A stretch of DNA of 64,000 nt from Hemibagrus wyckioides (lineage: Eukaryota > Chordata > Actinopteri > Siluriformes > Bagridae). The first letter of the stretch is position 1. Each line of letters begins with the position of its first letter. Positions 1-19,733 of this stretch are shown piece by piece. Location: NCBI RefSeq assembly GCF_019097595.1, contig NC_080726.1:11258205-11322204 (forward strand), given 5' to 3'. The position numbers and the translations under genes were made by a program. A model generated the notes under the pieces. The model was given only the letters and a program-made list of their open reading frames with translations. It had not been told where the DNA came from and did no database searches.

Positions 1-918
1 TGGATTGTTCAAATTCTGAAAAGACATGAGGACAGCACTCTATGACACCTTTATTAATGTGCCCTCCCTTATCAATCAATGTATAATTATCCATTAGCTC
101 CTTTAGCTTCTTCATTCCAAATAACTAGCTGGCTGGCTAACTGCTAGCAAACTAGCTCACATGCATATATCAATTTCTAATCTTAACCCTGCTGTATTCC
201 CACTCTTGGTAATTAATTTAACATGTACCATAATAGCAGCGTTTAACAGTATGTGATATGATGTGTGGTTTTGGTAATTACTAACATTAGCAAAGCTAGC
301 TAGTGTGTTGATTGATTGAGCAAAAAACTAGCTTTGTCGCAGGTAGACCTGAATGGGATTTCAGTATCTGAGTTTTGATTTTCATTCTAATGTTCGCTAC
401 AGATTATTTAAATGTAGTCCACTCTATCAAAAGTTACCACAGTAGGCAAAATATCTTGTTAATCACTACCATTATCAAGCCTAGCATAGCAATCAGGTTC
501 TACATATGATAGTATCTGTCACGTCATTCTTTAATAATTTGGTGACAAATGCGGTGAGGCATTCGGTTTACTCCTAATCAGCCATCCAAGATAAACTCAG
601 CATTTATATTTTTGTTTATGTTAAGTTTTGGATTTAAGAGATGTTTATTGTTGTATTAGATAAATATATCTATGCTTAGTTAACTCAGTTCTGACACTGA
701 TGCTCTAATAAAAATTCATGTCCTTGAGAACACTATTTGATATTCAGCCACAGTAAATCCGCTGATGTATTTTATGCTGCTTTATTTTAATGCTTTTTAA
801 ATGTTTTTTTCAATTAAAATGTTATTTGCCCAAATGATCAGATCGGCTATAATCAGAGGGTCATCTTGAAGATCTGTCCCTTGTAGATTTTTAGCGACTT
901 GTCTTTTGTCTTGAACAG
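1..918 (+). other. RAB30: 3' end of the last RAB30 intron
   Basis: AT-rich non-coding DNA that ends in an acceptor: a pyrimidine-rich tract and ttgaacag at 911-918, directly before an exon that continues a Rab GTPase reading frame. I see no other exon here. The upstream RAB30 exons, with the P-loop, switch regions and DxxG motif, lie outside the window. Confidence 0.8.
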
Positions 919-1169
919 GAAATAAGATTGATCTGGCTGAAAAGCGGGAGGTCCACAGACAGAGAGCGGAGGAATTTGCTGAGGCCCAGAGCATGCTCTA
1001 CTTGGAGACGTCCGCCAAAGAATCTGACAATGTGGAAAAACTCTTCCTGGATTTGGCCTGCGTACTGATCCGCGAAGCCAAGCAAAACACGTTGGACAAC
1101 AACGATTCTGCGCCTATGCCTGGGGAAGGCAAGAACATCAATTACCTAAGCTGCTGCAACATTAACTAG
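919..1169 (+). CDS. RAB30: RAB30, last coding exon (C-terminal 82 residues, partial gene)
   Basis: Rab30 is a small GTPase of the Golgi region and vesicle traffic. The exon opens with the last two bases of a split Gly codon, then reads NKIDLAEKREVHRQRAEEF, giving the guanine-specifying NKxD motif. ETSAK follows (the G5/SAK loop), then helix 5 (NVEKLFLDLACVLIREA) and a short variable tail. The tail ends YLSCCNIN; the paired cysteines are the geranylgeranylation site that anchors Rabs to membrane. The segment ESDNVEKLFLDLAC and the PGEGK...CC tail are very close to mammalian RAB30 as I remember it, and the neighbouring PRCP agrees with known synteny. The stop is TAG at 1167-1169. Only this exon is present; nothing looks broken. 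Confidence 0.95.
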
Positions 1170-2104
1170 GGATCTTGGCTGCTAATCTGGCAATGGGTAC
1201 TTTCCTGCCCAATGGAGTGCAAAAACTGTGCTTAATGTTGACATCCCCTGATTAGATTCCTCTCTGCCACCACTATTGAGGTCTTGGATGCTTTTTAACG
1301 CATAAGTGAAACTTTTTAAAAGCTACTGACTGTACCACTAGAAAATCAAGAGGAGACGTGTGCTGCTGCCACTGAGGAGAACCCAAGCTCCAGGGTACCA
1401 GCTACCTGGTATATTTAAAGGCCAGACAATGATTTTTCTACATTTCAGTACAACATTTAAAGATGCATAGGCCAATTTGCCTACTATATGAATGATATGA
1501 GCAAAAACACACATCTTCACCAGCAGCAATCTTGCTGTTTAAATTGTAGAAAATGTGCATTGCACGTAATAACAGATATGAAAAAGTGCATTGTAGAGCA
1601 TTGTTATGTCCCGGATTCATGTTCAAAACGCACTTCTACAAAGTTGCTGATAAGAATTTAAATGTAGGAAGACTATTGTGTGGCGGAAAATTTTAGAAAG
1701 TCTTAGAGAGTCTTAAACAATAGTGGGAGAGAAGTTTATTATAGATTATGCGATGTTTTTCCTAAGGGAATTCCCTAATTATTCGCTTAGAAACATAATC
1801 TCCTTTGTGCGTTTTTCAGCTTGTTTTGACTTTGCGTGCATTCTATAAAGACATCTGCACAGCTTAAAATGCATCTCCAATACATTTTAGCAGACATCAG
1901 GTAACTTCTACAGGCACGTGTGAGCAAGACATTGTTTAACTCTGTACATTTTACATTCACAACTCTGCACATTTCAGCTTTAGGTTTCTTTTTTTTGTAA
2001 TTCAATGTATATTACAAATATAATGCACTTAAAAACTGTAAACACTGAATGAGGACATATACCTCATCATTAAACACCCCCCCCAACACATTGCAGTCCA
2101 TATA

Positions 2105-2568
2105 TACACCGATCAGGCATAAGATTATGACCACCTGCCTAATATTGTGTTGGTCCCCCTTTTTTCTGCTAAAACAACCCTGACCCGTCAAGGCATGGAC
2201 TCCACTAGATCCCTGAAGATGTGCTGTGATATCTGGCATTAAGATGTAAGCCCATGGAGGCTCCACCTCACAACTTACATGACTTAGAGGATATTTTTGA
2301 TAGATACTGACCACTGCAGACCGGGAACACCCCAGAAGAGCTGCAGTTTTGTAGATGCTCTGATCCAGTCGTCTAACCATCACAATTTGGTCCTTGTCGA
2401 ACTCGCTCAAATCCTTACGCTTGCCCATTTTTCCTGCTTCTAGCACTTTGAATACAAAATGTTCACTTGCTGCCTAATATATCCCGCCCACTAACAGGTA
2501 CCATGATGAGGAGATCATCAGTGTTGTTCACTTCACCTGAGGTCATAATGTTATGCCTGATCGGTGTA
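2105..2568 (-). mobile_element. Non-autonomous Tc1-like transposon (internally deleted)
   Basis: The ends are inverted copies: tacaccgatcaggcataa at 2105 and ttatgcctgatcggtgta ending at 2568, each continuing into a near-match of tcataatgtt. Both ends begin with TA, the Tc1/mariner target dinucleotide. On the minus strand, 2290-2428 encodes a helix-turn-helix N-terminus ([19 protein letters not shown]...) typical of fish Tc1-like transposases. The frame then jumps to sequence near the 3' end of such elements, so the catalytic domain is missing. At about 464 bp it is a dead derivative that would need a transposase supplied in trans. Confidence 0.85.
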
Positions 2569-4253
2569 ATTACCTTATTAAACTGTTGAGCCCTATACTG
2601 CAGTACTTTGGATGTGAAATGAAACAATAATGTTAATAACATGTTCCTATTCCTTGGCATTACTTCCCCAAGGGGGGCAAAAATAACTGAACAGTCAGCT
2701 CAGTTGGTATTTGGTAAGCTGCGTGCTGCTGTATTGTTAGGTTTATAAACAAGAATAATATTTCTGGTTTGTTAAGAAGAGTCTAGATCTATCTGGTTAG
2801 AAAGCAAGGTGGGTGGGATGGATTAAAAATGCTAGGCATCATGTATGAAACATGGTGTTGGTGGTAGTGTCATGGCTGTTAGTGGTGGAACCGTCCTGTT
2901 TATCTGCATTAAATGCTGTTTTAACAGCATTTGCCTACTCAGATCCCAACAAATTACAGAATGCTGTTCCTCTTCCAGTTCCTAATGTACTGTTAATGCA
3001 AATATGAACCGTTTCAGGCCCAGAAAGTGAAATGTCAATTAATAACCCAGCTTTAAACTATATTTATTTTACAGAACATCCTATTCACAAGCAGGAAGTG
3101 AAAATGGCTGTAATGCAGACCTAGCAGAGCATTAGTAGGAAACAACTAGACGTTGTTTATATTTTCTGCTGATGCTTTGTCTGCTTTTCTTCTTCATTGT
3201 ACTTCAGTCAGTCATTGCCTGGAGGATTTCCAAGTGACAGTTCTATTCATCATGGTAATTTCCCCAACTTATTGTGGTACTTTGTTTGGAGAGACTAAGT
3301 ATTGTAAGATCCATAATGACAAAGTCATTTGTTCAGCTTCTATCACAGTGATCTGCCCATAATTACACAGTGTTTTGTTTAATACACAATCTTCAATGTT
3401 ATGTAATGTCCAAGAAACAAGTTGGTCCTGACTGGAAACAGCTGATCTCTCGCTCTCATCTCCTATTTCATGTCCTGATAGCAAAAGCAAGAAAAAAATA
3501 CATTGACTCTTACATTCTGACCAATATAATGATTATAAATTTGTCTATTGTTCACCTACATTAAATGTGGACACACAGCAGATCAAATAGTTATTAGAAA
3601 AATTAAGTTCATTAATGCATTAATATGTACTTTTGGGGTTTTTTTTTCTGTAGATGCGCTTCTTTTCAGAGTTGTAATGTTAAAAATAATGATCACCTTT
3701 TAACCAATCAGCTTAGAGAATTGAGCAAACCTCTTGGTCTAAACTGCAATATTGTGAAGATCGTAGTAATTGTTTCATTCATTTCAAATCCAATTTGCTG
3801 GACTGCAATGACACTATACAGATCATTTTGGCCGGTGTCTGTAACAGAAGAAAAACTGTACTATATTATAATGGTATGCACAAGTTTCTCGCTACAATAC
3901 TTTTATTAATAACACATTAGCATTTTTGTCTTGTGGAACCTCCTCGGTATGTCCTCGTACTTATTTCCGACATATAAACATACAGCAGTTATACACATGT
4001 ATACGTTACTATATACTCGAATGGGAAACTTTTTGTTTATTCAGTGAAGCTTTGGTGCTGTAACCTACTCAGTAATGTTTTGAAGCTTTTGACATGGGAG
4101 CGTGTGTTACATTTAGTTATTTTCAGCACATGTATTAGAAGTGTCTGCACAATCAGTCTTGATATTTCACCACATGATACTGCAGGATTAAGGAGATTTT
4201 TATGTCCACAATAATATGTGATCTGTGTTATACAGTGTGACTTGTTCCCAGTG

Positions 4254-4295
<42 letters not shown>

Positions 4296-4508
4296 AAGTG
4301 TTTGTGCATCTTTACTTGAGTTTGAAGCCGTTAAGAAGTGTACCTCCATGTTGTTGTCGTCCTGACGTCTTGATGTTTTTTGTTATCATCTTTATTATAA
4401 CTGTGAATCTTATATTTTACAGAATTTCAGTGTTTTACCTGGCTGCTAAAAACATGTTCATTTTACTGCCTTCAATTTGATCCATTTTAGTGAAATGCTT
4501 AGGAGTTT

Positions 4509-4518
<10 letters not shown>

Positions 4519-4559
<41 letters not shown>

Positions 4560-4584
4560 TCCTTCCTTCCTTCCTTCCTTCCTT
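4519..4584. repeat. Compound microsatellite (CT)n-(CA)n-(TTCC)n
   Basis: Uninterrupted CT dinucleotides switch to CA near 4544 and, after a short break, to TTCC units at 4561-4584. The apparent minus-strand frame rich in Arg-Glu is produced by this repeat and is not a gene. Confidence 0.95.
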
Positions 4585-5599
4585 AAAGAAAGCCTTTATA
4601 CTTTTGTCCTGTGTTACTGATTGATACATTTTGTTTATTAAGTCCACACTATCTCCCAAATCCACAAATGACATGTGATCCGCTTAAAGGATCTTTTTAT
4701 ATGTGATCTAATGATCATGTTTATTTCCATGTCAGCATCTTAGCTCTTAGTTTTGTGTTTATATTAGTTTAGCCTATATCCATTCCCTTTTAGCTGTTTA
4801 CCTCTTCTTGCTATATTTTCTATTAAGACACTTTTAAAATGCTAACCTTTTCTAATTTTGTATATACACTATTTTTTAAGTTTTTTTTTTTTTTTTTGTT
4901 CTTTTTCGTTGTGTCATGTACATTATACTTTTTGTCCAGCTTTATTTGACAGAAAAGTGCCATGTTGTAATATTTTGCATTGTGTATGACTGGGACTCTG
5001 TTTAAGCACTAAGCTCCATTATTAGTATTATTAGTATTTTACAGTTTTCTTATTCTAATGATCATCTTTTTATGGGATATTTCATTGCTTAAAATATACA
5101 TAATGGTAGTATTCTTCGAGAGGATCGTCACAATGTTGAGTCGTTCATGTTTAGTGATTAATAAGTAAGAAAGATAGAAAACCTGTTGTCATTTATTAAT
5201 TATAGAAAAAGACCCGAATCTTCTTCAGTTGAGTTAAATTTATGTTTAAGATATTTAGCTTTGTACAATTTTGGTAACACATCTTTTTGTTACTTCTCAC
5301 ACTGCAGGTAAATATAAAAACTTTCCCTGATTAAATATAAAGTTGTGACATTACATTTGTTTTTATATTTTTTTAGATTTATTTATTTTTTTTGTATTTT
5401 GTCTCTATATTTTATATAGAGATAGAGATATATAATTTTATATATTTTATATTTTATTTATATAATATAATTAGTGTGTGTGTGAATTTATATTTATTAG
5501 TTTATTATATTAGTTTATTACATTATATTATATTAATTTCTATATTTTATAAATAGATTAAATCTATATTATACAGAAGCTCATTACTGGAAGACTAAA

Positions 5600-6104
5600 C
5601 ACTGATGAGAACTTCAACTCCCATTAAGCATTGCGCTCGAAACGGACGCGCACGTCTTCTTTACGACAAGACGTAAAGTGTAGCGCTTTTGTTATTGTCG
5701 GGCATGTGGAGTATTGAGGAAGTGAGCTTTGTCCTCTTTGGGGAATACGCATAAAAGACGCTGTAATTTTGGACTTTAACCGTTTTCTTGATCAAAATCT
5801 TCTAAAAAAATAAGATTCATTGAATCTAGCAGAGAGTAATCTTTCAGCATTTCCTCTGATAGTTGCTGTAAAAGACAGTTTATTTGGCCACTTTTCTCGA
5901 GTCATCTGTCAGCTGACTTCCTTCTTCCTCCAGCTCCTGTCAAACTGCAGTATTTTTTTCTTCACCGCTTCTCAGGCACAGCCACGCCCCCTGTAGGGGC
6001 CGGCCAAGGGCGTGTCCAGACCGGAGATGCGGTGGGAAGACTAACAAGGCTGGAGAATCATCAGGCACATTGTCTTGGCTTTTCTTTCTGCCTGTCCATC
6101 AAGC
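5600..6104 (+). promoter_or_regulatory. PRCP: Candidate PRCP promoter and 5' UTR
   Basis: The AT-rich spacer changes abruptly to CpG-bearing DNA just upstream of PRCP. At 5611-5637 the motif aactcccattaagcattgcg resembles a ZNF143/Staf site (TTCCCAnnATGC...GCG class). CpG-rich sequence with TTTACGAC and ACGTAAAG follows at 5640-5690. GC-box/KLF-like words (gccacgccccc at 5981-5991, aagggcgtgtcc at about 6006) lie about 100 bp before the start codon. No TATA box is evident, as expected for a housekeeping-type promoter. The exact start of transcription cannot be read from sequence. Confidence 0.55.
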
Positions 6105-14371
<8,267 letters not shown>

Positions 14372-14560
14372 CCACAGGACAGTATATAGAGACTGATTAA
14401 GTCATGGACTTAATTAATCACTACCTTAAGGATATCAACAGGTTGTGCTGTCCACCAAAGATTATTTTTTACTAAACCTGACCAAAGAAGGTTTTTATGT
14501 AATTAGACTTTTTAAAGTGTAAATTAGCTAAGCCGGTTAAAATAAATAAAAAATAATTCC
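14372..14560 (+). terminator. PRCP: PRCP 3' UTR with polyadenylation signals
   Basis: The sequence following the TAA stop is non-coding. At 14541-14550 overlapping AATAAA hexamers occur about 170 bp after the stop codon, a plausible short 3' UTR end. A GT-rich downstream element is not clear-cut. Confidence 0.6.
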
Positions 14561-17118
14561 GTGAACCGTTTATAACTCTTGTTTTAACAGTGTGATTATA
14601 AGTATTGTACACATTTATTTTCTGTGTAAAAAAACCCCCATCCTTGTGTAGAAGGAAAGATCAGAACATTAATTTAGAGAAAACCAAAACTGAAAGAGAG
14701 AGAGAGAGTCCAAACAAAATGTCTAATTTCCTGCCCTTCCTCAGCTGCTCTTGTGTGATTTAATGAAAATGCCGCAACAGACGTCGAGCAATAAAGTGGC
14801 TAGTGGGAGGCTAGTAGTGGAAAGCAAGGAGACCATGCCCCATGCAGTCTGAGCCACGGGACTCCCTCAGACTCCGATTCATTCACTGGCAACACAAACC
14901 CCTCTGAATTGCTGTACCTTGACATCCCTTCATCTGCCCCCTGCTAGTCGGATTATTAATACTACAGCCAGAGTGCAGAGGAGTGTTTGGGCTTGATGGT
15001 GAGCTAGGGTTGAGGGGTGATGCCTCGGAGACAAGTGACATTTGAATGGGACGAAGTGATGAATGATAATCAGGCATCGTTAAATGTTCGTAGCTCCTTG
15101 TAGGAATCTAGTAAAATCACTAGCAGGGCTCTGGGCTCTACAGGTATTATTTTGTAATTATACATCACAACATTTGATTTGATTCAGTTCAGTAAAATAA
15201 GGCTTTACTGGCATCATTGAGTAATTAGAATATTGTCAACACTGATTTAACTAGTTTGGTGAACAAAAATGGGAGCACGTTTCTGATAACTATCCATAGA
15301 CACTCATGTGCCCACATCCTCAATGCAGGATTGTGGCCTAGCTAATGCCTCTGCTATTTCATGCATTGTTTCATACTTTGCTTCAGCACTTATAGAGATT
15401 TCAATGACTGAGATCAACAAAATGTTTTTCTACCCGGACACAACGGAGCACGATCTTTCCCTTTTCCCCCATGGACGTGGAAAAAAACCGAACATGGGTG
15501 GTGAAACAACCAATAATGTGGTCAATATCTCACATTTCACAGACCTGACATTAATTTCAGCATTCTTTCTTCTCATCTGACACATCCATCAATCAAATTT
15601 GTTATTTGTATTCTGCTGACCCTTGGAGCATTGGCTGTGTCACTGCTAATGCAGACCACACACTAGTGAGGAGAGATTAGGCGTGTGTGTGTGTGTGTTT
15701 GATGTGGCTGAAGAGGGTGTCCTAGGGGTAAAAGAGGGAAATGGGGAAAACTCACAGTGGGTGCTGAGTTTGTAAATTCCCCAGACAGAGGGCGGGGTAC
15801 ACAGTGTGTAACGATAAGCAAACAATATGCAATCTGTTTGCTGAAGCGGCTTTCCAGGGACCTGAATCGAAGGCAGAAAGATGAATGGTTGTTCCTCAGC
15901 TTGGTCCCCCACTACAACACTTGTTCACCTCAGTTTGACCTTTGTTACTGTTTGGGTTCTTTCAAAACAATTAGTTTTATGTCCCTAGATAAAATGATAA
16001 AATGAACATTTGTCATTTTGTAAAACAGCTGTGTGTCAAAAAAAAAACGTAGGCATGTTTTTTGTTTGCTTTCCCAACAAGCGTTAGTTCCAGACAAAAC
16101 AGTCTGGGAAGTTTTTTGGGAAGTTCAAGTGGTTACAAATTCCTTCTTGTGTGTTTTCTTTAATGTAATGCAATTCTCTTTTCCCTTGTCTCTTGTCAGT
16201 ATTCAGCTCCCCACCCCCTCTGATCCCCTCATCCTTTTTGTGGCCATAGAAACTTGTTTCCGGAATCAGTGCGTCAGGCCCTCAAATCTGAATGACTAGC
16301 ATGTACAAAAGCTTTGTGCAGGAAGAGGAGAAAATATCAGCCATCAGTTTGGTGATGTCATTGTGCCAAAATTAGGCCTTGAAAGAAAGAGGAGGATGTG
16401 GAAACTAGTTTTAAAAGGAATGAATAGGCTAAGTGCAATGCCAAGGCCTTGATGTTTAGCGCTAGATTTTAATGGAAATTATACTTCTAAAACACTTGTC
16501 TAAATGTATCCTTAAAAAAACACATACAAGGGGCAAAATATTTATTTGAACGTATTTTACCACGTAATGGGAAAGAAGGAAAACAGCCAAAGAAAGAAAA
16601 AAAGAACAGACTGTTGCTATTTATCCACTGTTGTGCAGCTGTTAATTGTAAGGCGATTGCACTCCCTTTCAGGCCTGTAGCTTGAGCTGGGCTACAGATA
16701 ATTAGATCAGTGCTATCAGTTTCACTGTTCCTTTTCTTTATTTGAATTTACATGATAATAACACTCTCTTGACGGTCCCTCTTTCTCAAAAGTGCTTAGG
16801 CTTCTTTTTTTTCTTCTTCTTTTTTTACTCCCCTCTCTTTAAACATCCAAATGATTCAGTGCATCACCTTAAAATGCACTTGTGGAGGAAGGTGGGGGGC
16901 CAGGGGGGTAGTAATGCCTGGGAAAATTCCAAAAAAAAAAAAAAAAAGATAAAAAGATGAACAAAGGTATGTGACTGCACACAGTTTCATGAGTAATTGT
17001 GTTGAAGCATCACAGGAGGCTTATAAATGCATGCATAAAAATAACTGTGTTCTCCCCATCTTAATAACTGAATGATTGTGTCCAATAATGCTTTATTTTT
17101 ATCAAATGCTAGGATTAG

Positions 17119-17203
<85 letters not shown>

Positions 17204-17283
17204 ATATATATATATAATGTACATATATGTATATATGTGTGTGTATATATGTGTATATATATGTATATATGTGTATGTACATG

Positions 17284-17320
<37 letters not shown>

Positions 17321-18425
17321 AATATATATAAATTACCACAGCACTCATGTCCCTTTTTTTCTTAAACCAGAACCGGGCTTTGGGCCCCTATAGACATTTC
17401 GCTGTTAGTTCATCTTGTATTCCTGCATTCACTGTTAGCCAAGAAACTTCCTGTAAATACTGGATTATTTACAGCAGTCGTTATAGTCATACCCAGGATT
17501 TCTTAAGGTCAACATTACTTTTGGCACACTGGGCTCGAACTGCACTTTGGTCCCCTTTAATTTAACAGCTCCGGCAGCTTTTCTAGTTAAATCGACTGTT
17601 CATTATTGAGCCCCATTTTACGAAGGGGCTGTGAGGTGCAGTTTAATGAATCTCTGGCACAAAGATCCCTTTCACTGCAGAAGGAAGAATAGAAGCTATT
17701 TAGGCCCTGTAGGGTTGTATGTCAAAGGCAGCCCATAATAGTTGTCAGGCAGAGGCTAAAATTCCCACTGGTGCGGGAATCAACTTTTACCACTAACTGA
17801 TTAAGACACAAGTAGGAAGTTTGGGAATACATGAATGTGGTATAACCAGCTGGAAACCGCATAGTTTTCGGTGTTTGCCCTATAATGATTAAGTTCATAT
17901 TGTCGTTTTCTGTACCACATATAATACAGTCACACGAGTGAAATGAGCTCAGAGTATCATACATTTGCTTTTGGTTATTTTGTAGTTTTTCATTTTGGAG
18001 GGACCCATTAGAGGAATTTTTACAGGTAAAAAGAATCAAAACCAAACATTTACCAACACGGTAAATTTACTATGGTGTCTTATAGACTGGAATAATAATA
18101 ATAAAAAAAGAAATCTCCAGAATGTGATGTGAAAACAGAATAGAAAAACATAGGTGAATGGCTAAATAACTGTATACTACACAGTTAATACACATAATAT
18201 ACAATAACCATTGTACAAACATTATAATCACTGTAACTTGTAGAATGTATTTTGTTTCTTTACACCTAGAAAATTACAGAGACCTTAGTAACTATTATTG
18301 TACTATATAAGTCTAGATACATTTAAAAGTATTATTGAACCTTCACTGCCTTTAATGTCATGACATTGTACTGATCACATACACAAGAAAAACATTTTGG
18401 GATAGTTGAACAAGTAGCTATTGTC
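14561..18425. other. PRCP-FAM181B intergenic region
   Basis: No gene is supported in this 3.9 kb. It has a large CT/ATCT/TA/TG microsatellite complex at 17120-17330. Three stretches combine low repeat content, balanced composition and homeobox-like ATTA words: about 14730-15090, 15640-16440 and 17350-17740. They are described as candidate enhancers in the findings. The short frames have no recognisable protein content. Confidence 0.6.
17120..17330. repeat. Compound microsatellite (CT)n-(ATCT)n-(TA)n-(TG/TA)n
   Basis: Runs of CT (about 17120-17152), ATCT (to about 17202) and TA, then irregular TA/TG words with a second TA run at 17288-17316. The long plus-strand frames rich in Ser-Leu and Tyr-Ile are produced entirely by the repeat. 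Confidence 0.96.
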
Positions 18426-18429
18426 TTAA

Positions 18430-18764
18430 TGCTCAGTGGGATGCCTTGGACAAATCCCTCTTAGTTGCAGGTGGTCAGGCGTGAGCAAAGAGTTAAGTCC
18501 TGGGGTCCCTCTGTCCCTCCCTCCTAATGTCCTGACATCATTGGCCCTGCCTCCAAAAATCTCCTTGCTTTCCCCCAAAGTAAGTTTTCCAGTCCTGCTT
18601 TCATTAGAGTCAGAAAGAAACACTGTGTGCACCCAGTGTAAAGACCAAGAGTTAGGAGATAATTAGGTGCTCTGGATCTAAAAAAACGATGTTTTAATGA
18701 TAATCTAAGGAACTTTTGGGATTAAGAGTGGACATCTTGGGTGTTGTATGCGGTTCAGCAGGAG
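18430..18764 (+). promoter_or_regulatory. FAM181B: Candidate FAM181B promoter and 5' UTR
   Basis: A GC-richer, C/T-biased block precedes FAM181B. It has an inverted CCAAT (cattggccctgcctcc, about 18538-18553) next to tgacatcat, a CRE-like word. No clear TATA box is seen. An upstream ATG at 18748 opens a 13-codon frame that overlaps the FAM181B start and ends TGA at 18789. The true start of transcription is not known. Confidence 0.45.
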
Positions 18765-19733
18765 ATGGCTGTTCAGGCTGCTATCATGAACTCGCAGTTC
18801 CTAAATTTCTGTTTCCCTGGTTCGGTTATGGAGTACGAGGTGGAGAAGGGTCTGGATGGGACATTCCTGGGTGAAGTGGACTGTGAGGGTGACTTCAGGG
18901 AGGCGACCAGTGACTTGCTCAGCTTCATTGACTCTGCTTCCAGTAACATCAAACTGGCCCTGGATAAGCCAGTCAAGTCTAAGAGGAAAGTCAACCACCG
19001 CAAGTATCTACAGAAACAGATCAAAAGATGCACAGGAATCATGGGACTGGGGAATGGAGCACCTCAGGAGGCTTGCAAAAGTCATGACTCCACCCCAACT
19101 CCAACTAGCATCATCCAGAACAAAACTCCCAAGCGGGACGGAACTCAGGCCAACCTGCAGAGCAAAAGTCTGGCTGCTCTCTTCAACCATGCCAAGGATT
19201 TGCGGGGAGAGAAAACAAAAAAGCCTCCACTGCGACACCGAAACCTGCCGCCATCCTTCTTCACAGAACCAGCCAACAATGCCAGAGTTACATCCACTTC
19301 CGGCATGTCCCTCAAAGATCTTGAGCGGGGAAATCCAGATGCAACAGAATTTTTTGAGCTCCTGGGGCCTGACTACAGCAACATGGTCTCTGAGCAGGAA
19401 CTCTTTCACACCATGCCGAACAGGGCTCATGAGCAGGGAACCACAGGACCAGAACCAATCTCTTTTGACTCCCACAATTTTGTGACAGGTGGTTTTCTAT
19501 ATGCAGAACCATGGACCACAAGTGCTGGGCTGTCCAAAAAAACAGGGGACATAAAGACAGTTCAAGGGCAGTCATCGATATATGGGAACACGGACTCATC
19601 TTGCCCAGTGTCTATGGAACAGAATTCGACATGTTCACTGACCTTCCCAAACTACTTTTCAGACTGCTCTGTGTCCCAGGTCTCGTACGATCTGGCGAGC
19701 GGATACAGCCGAGGTAGTTTTCCATCTCTTTAA
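18765..19733 (+). CDS. FAM181B: FAM181B, TEAD-interacting protein (single coding exon)
   Basis: 322 residues. Starts MAVQAA like the mammalian protein; the ATG at 18765 has G at -3 and G at +4. The conserved core, residues 43-91, reads DFREATSDLLSFIDSASSNI, then KLALDKPVKSKRKVNHRKYL and QKQIKRC. It is close to mammalian FAM181B as remembered. Residues 154-169 (PPLRHRNLPPSFFTEP) match the YAP omega-loop type that binds TEAD transcription factors, an interaction reported for FAM181A and FAM181B. Further family blocks are EFFELLGPDY (195-204) and the C-terminal QVSYDLASGYSR. The Gly/Ala/Pro-rich filler of the mammalian protein is absent, so the fish protein is shorter (the mammalian one is over 400 residues). 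It is intronless, with no frameshift. Frames of 209 and 155 codons in other registers are shadows of this gene. Confidence 0.95.
   Translation: MAVQAAIMNSQFLNFCFPGSVMEYEVEKGLDGTFLGEVDCEGDFREATSDLLSFIDSASSNIKLALDKPVKSKRKVNHRKYLQKQIKRCTGIMGLGNGAPQEACKSHDSTPTPTSIIQNKTPKRDGTQANLQSKSLAALFNHAKDLRGEKTKKPPLRHRNLPPSFFTEPANNARVTSTSGMSLKDLERGNPDATEFFELLGPDYSNMVSEQELFHTMPNRAHEQGTTGPEPISFDSHNFVTGGFLYAEPWTTSAGLSKKTGDIKTVQGQSSIYGNTDSSCPVSMEQNSTCSLTFPNYFSDCSVSQVSYDLASGYSRGSFPSL

Larger units (their letters stand above)
1170..5560 (+). other. RAB30 3' UTR and RAB30-PRCP spacer
   Basis: There is no open frame with protein-like composition in this 4.4 kb. It should hold the RAB30 3' UTR, but I could not place its polyadenylation site with confidence. 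It contains a Tc1-derived miniature element (2105-2568), a compound microsatellite (4519-4584), and a very AT-rich tract of TATA/ATTT words from about 5340 to 5560. In human, DDIAS lies between PRCP and RAB30; I see no trace of it here. Confidence 0.6.

Noticed and set aside
6075..6104. Earlier PRCP start 10 codons upstream
   Set aside because: The codon at 6075 is TTG. The ATG at 6105 has A at -3 and directly precedes a normal signal peptide.
17072..17365. Long Ser/Leu/Tyr/Ile-rich frames
   Set aside because: Translations of CT, ATCT and TA microsatellites.
18741..18764. N-terminal extension of FAM181B by 8 residues
   Set aside because: The extension starts at GTG, not ATG. Starting at 18765 gives MAVQAA, as in the mammalian protein, with a better start context.
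18856..19485. 209-codon plus frame and 155-codon minus frame inside FAM181B
   Set aside because: Both are other-register shadows of FAM181B and show no recognisable protein.
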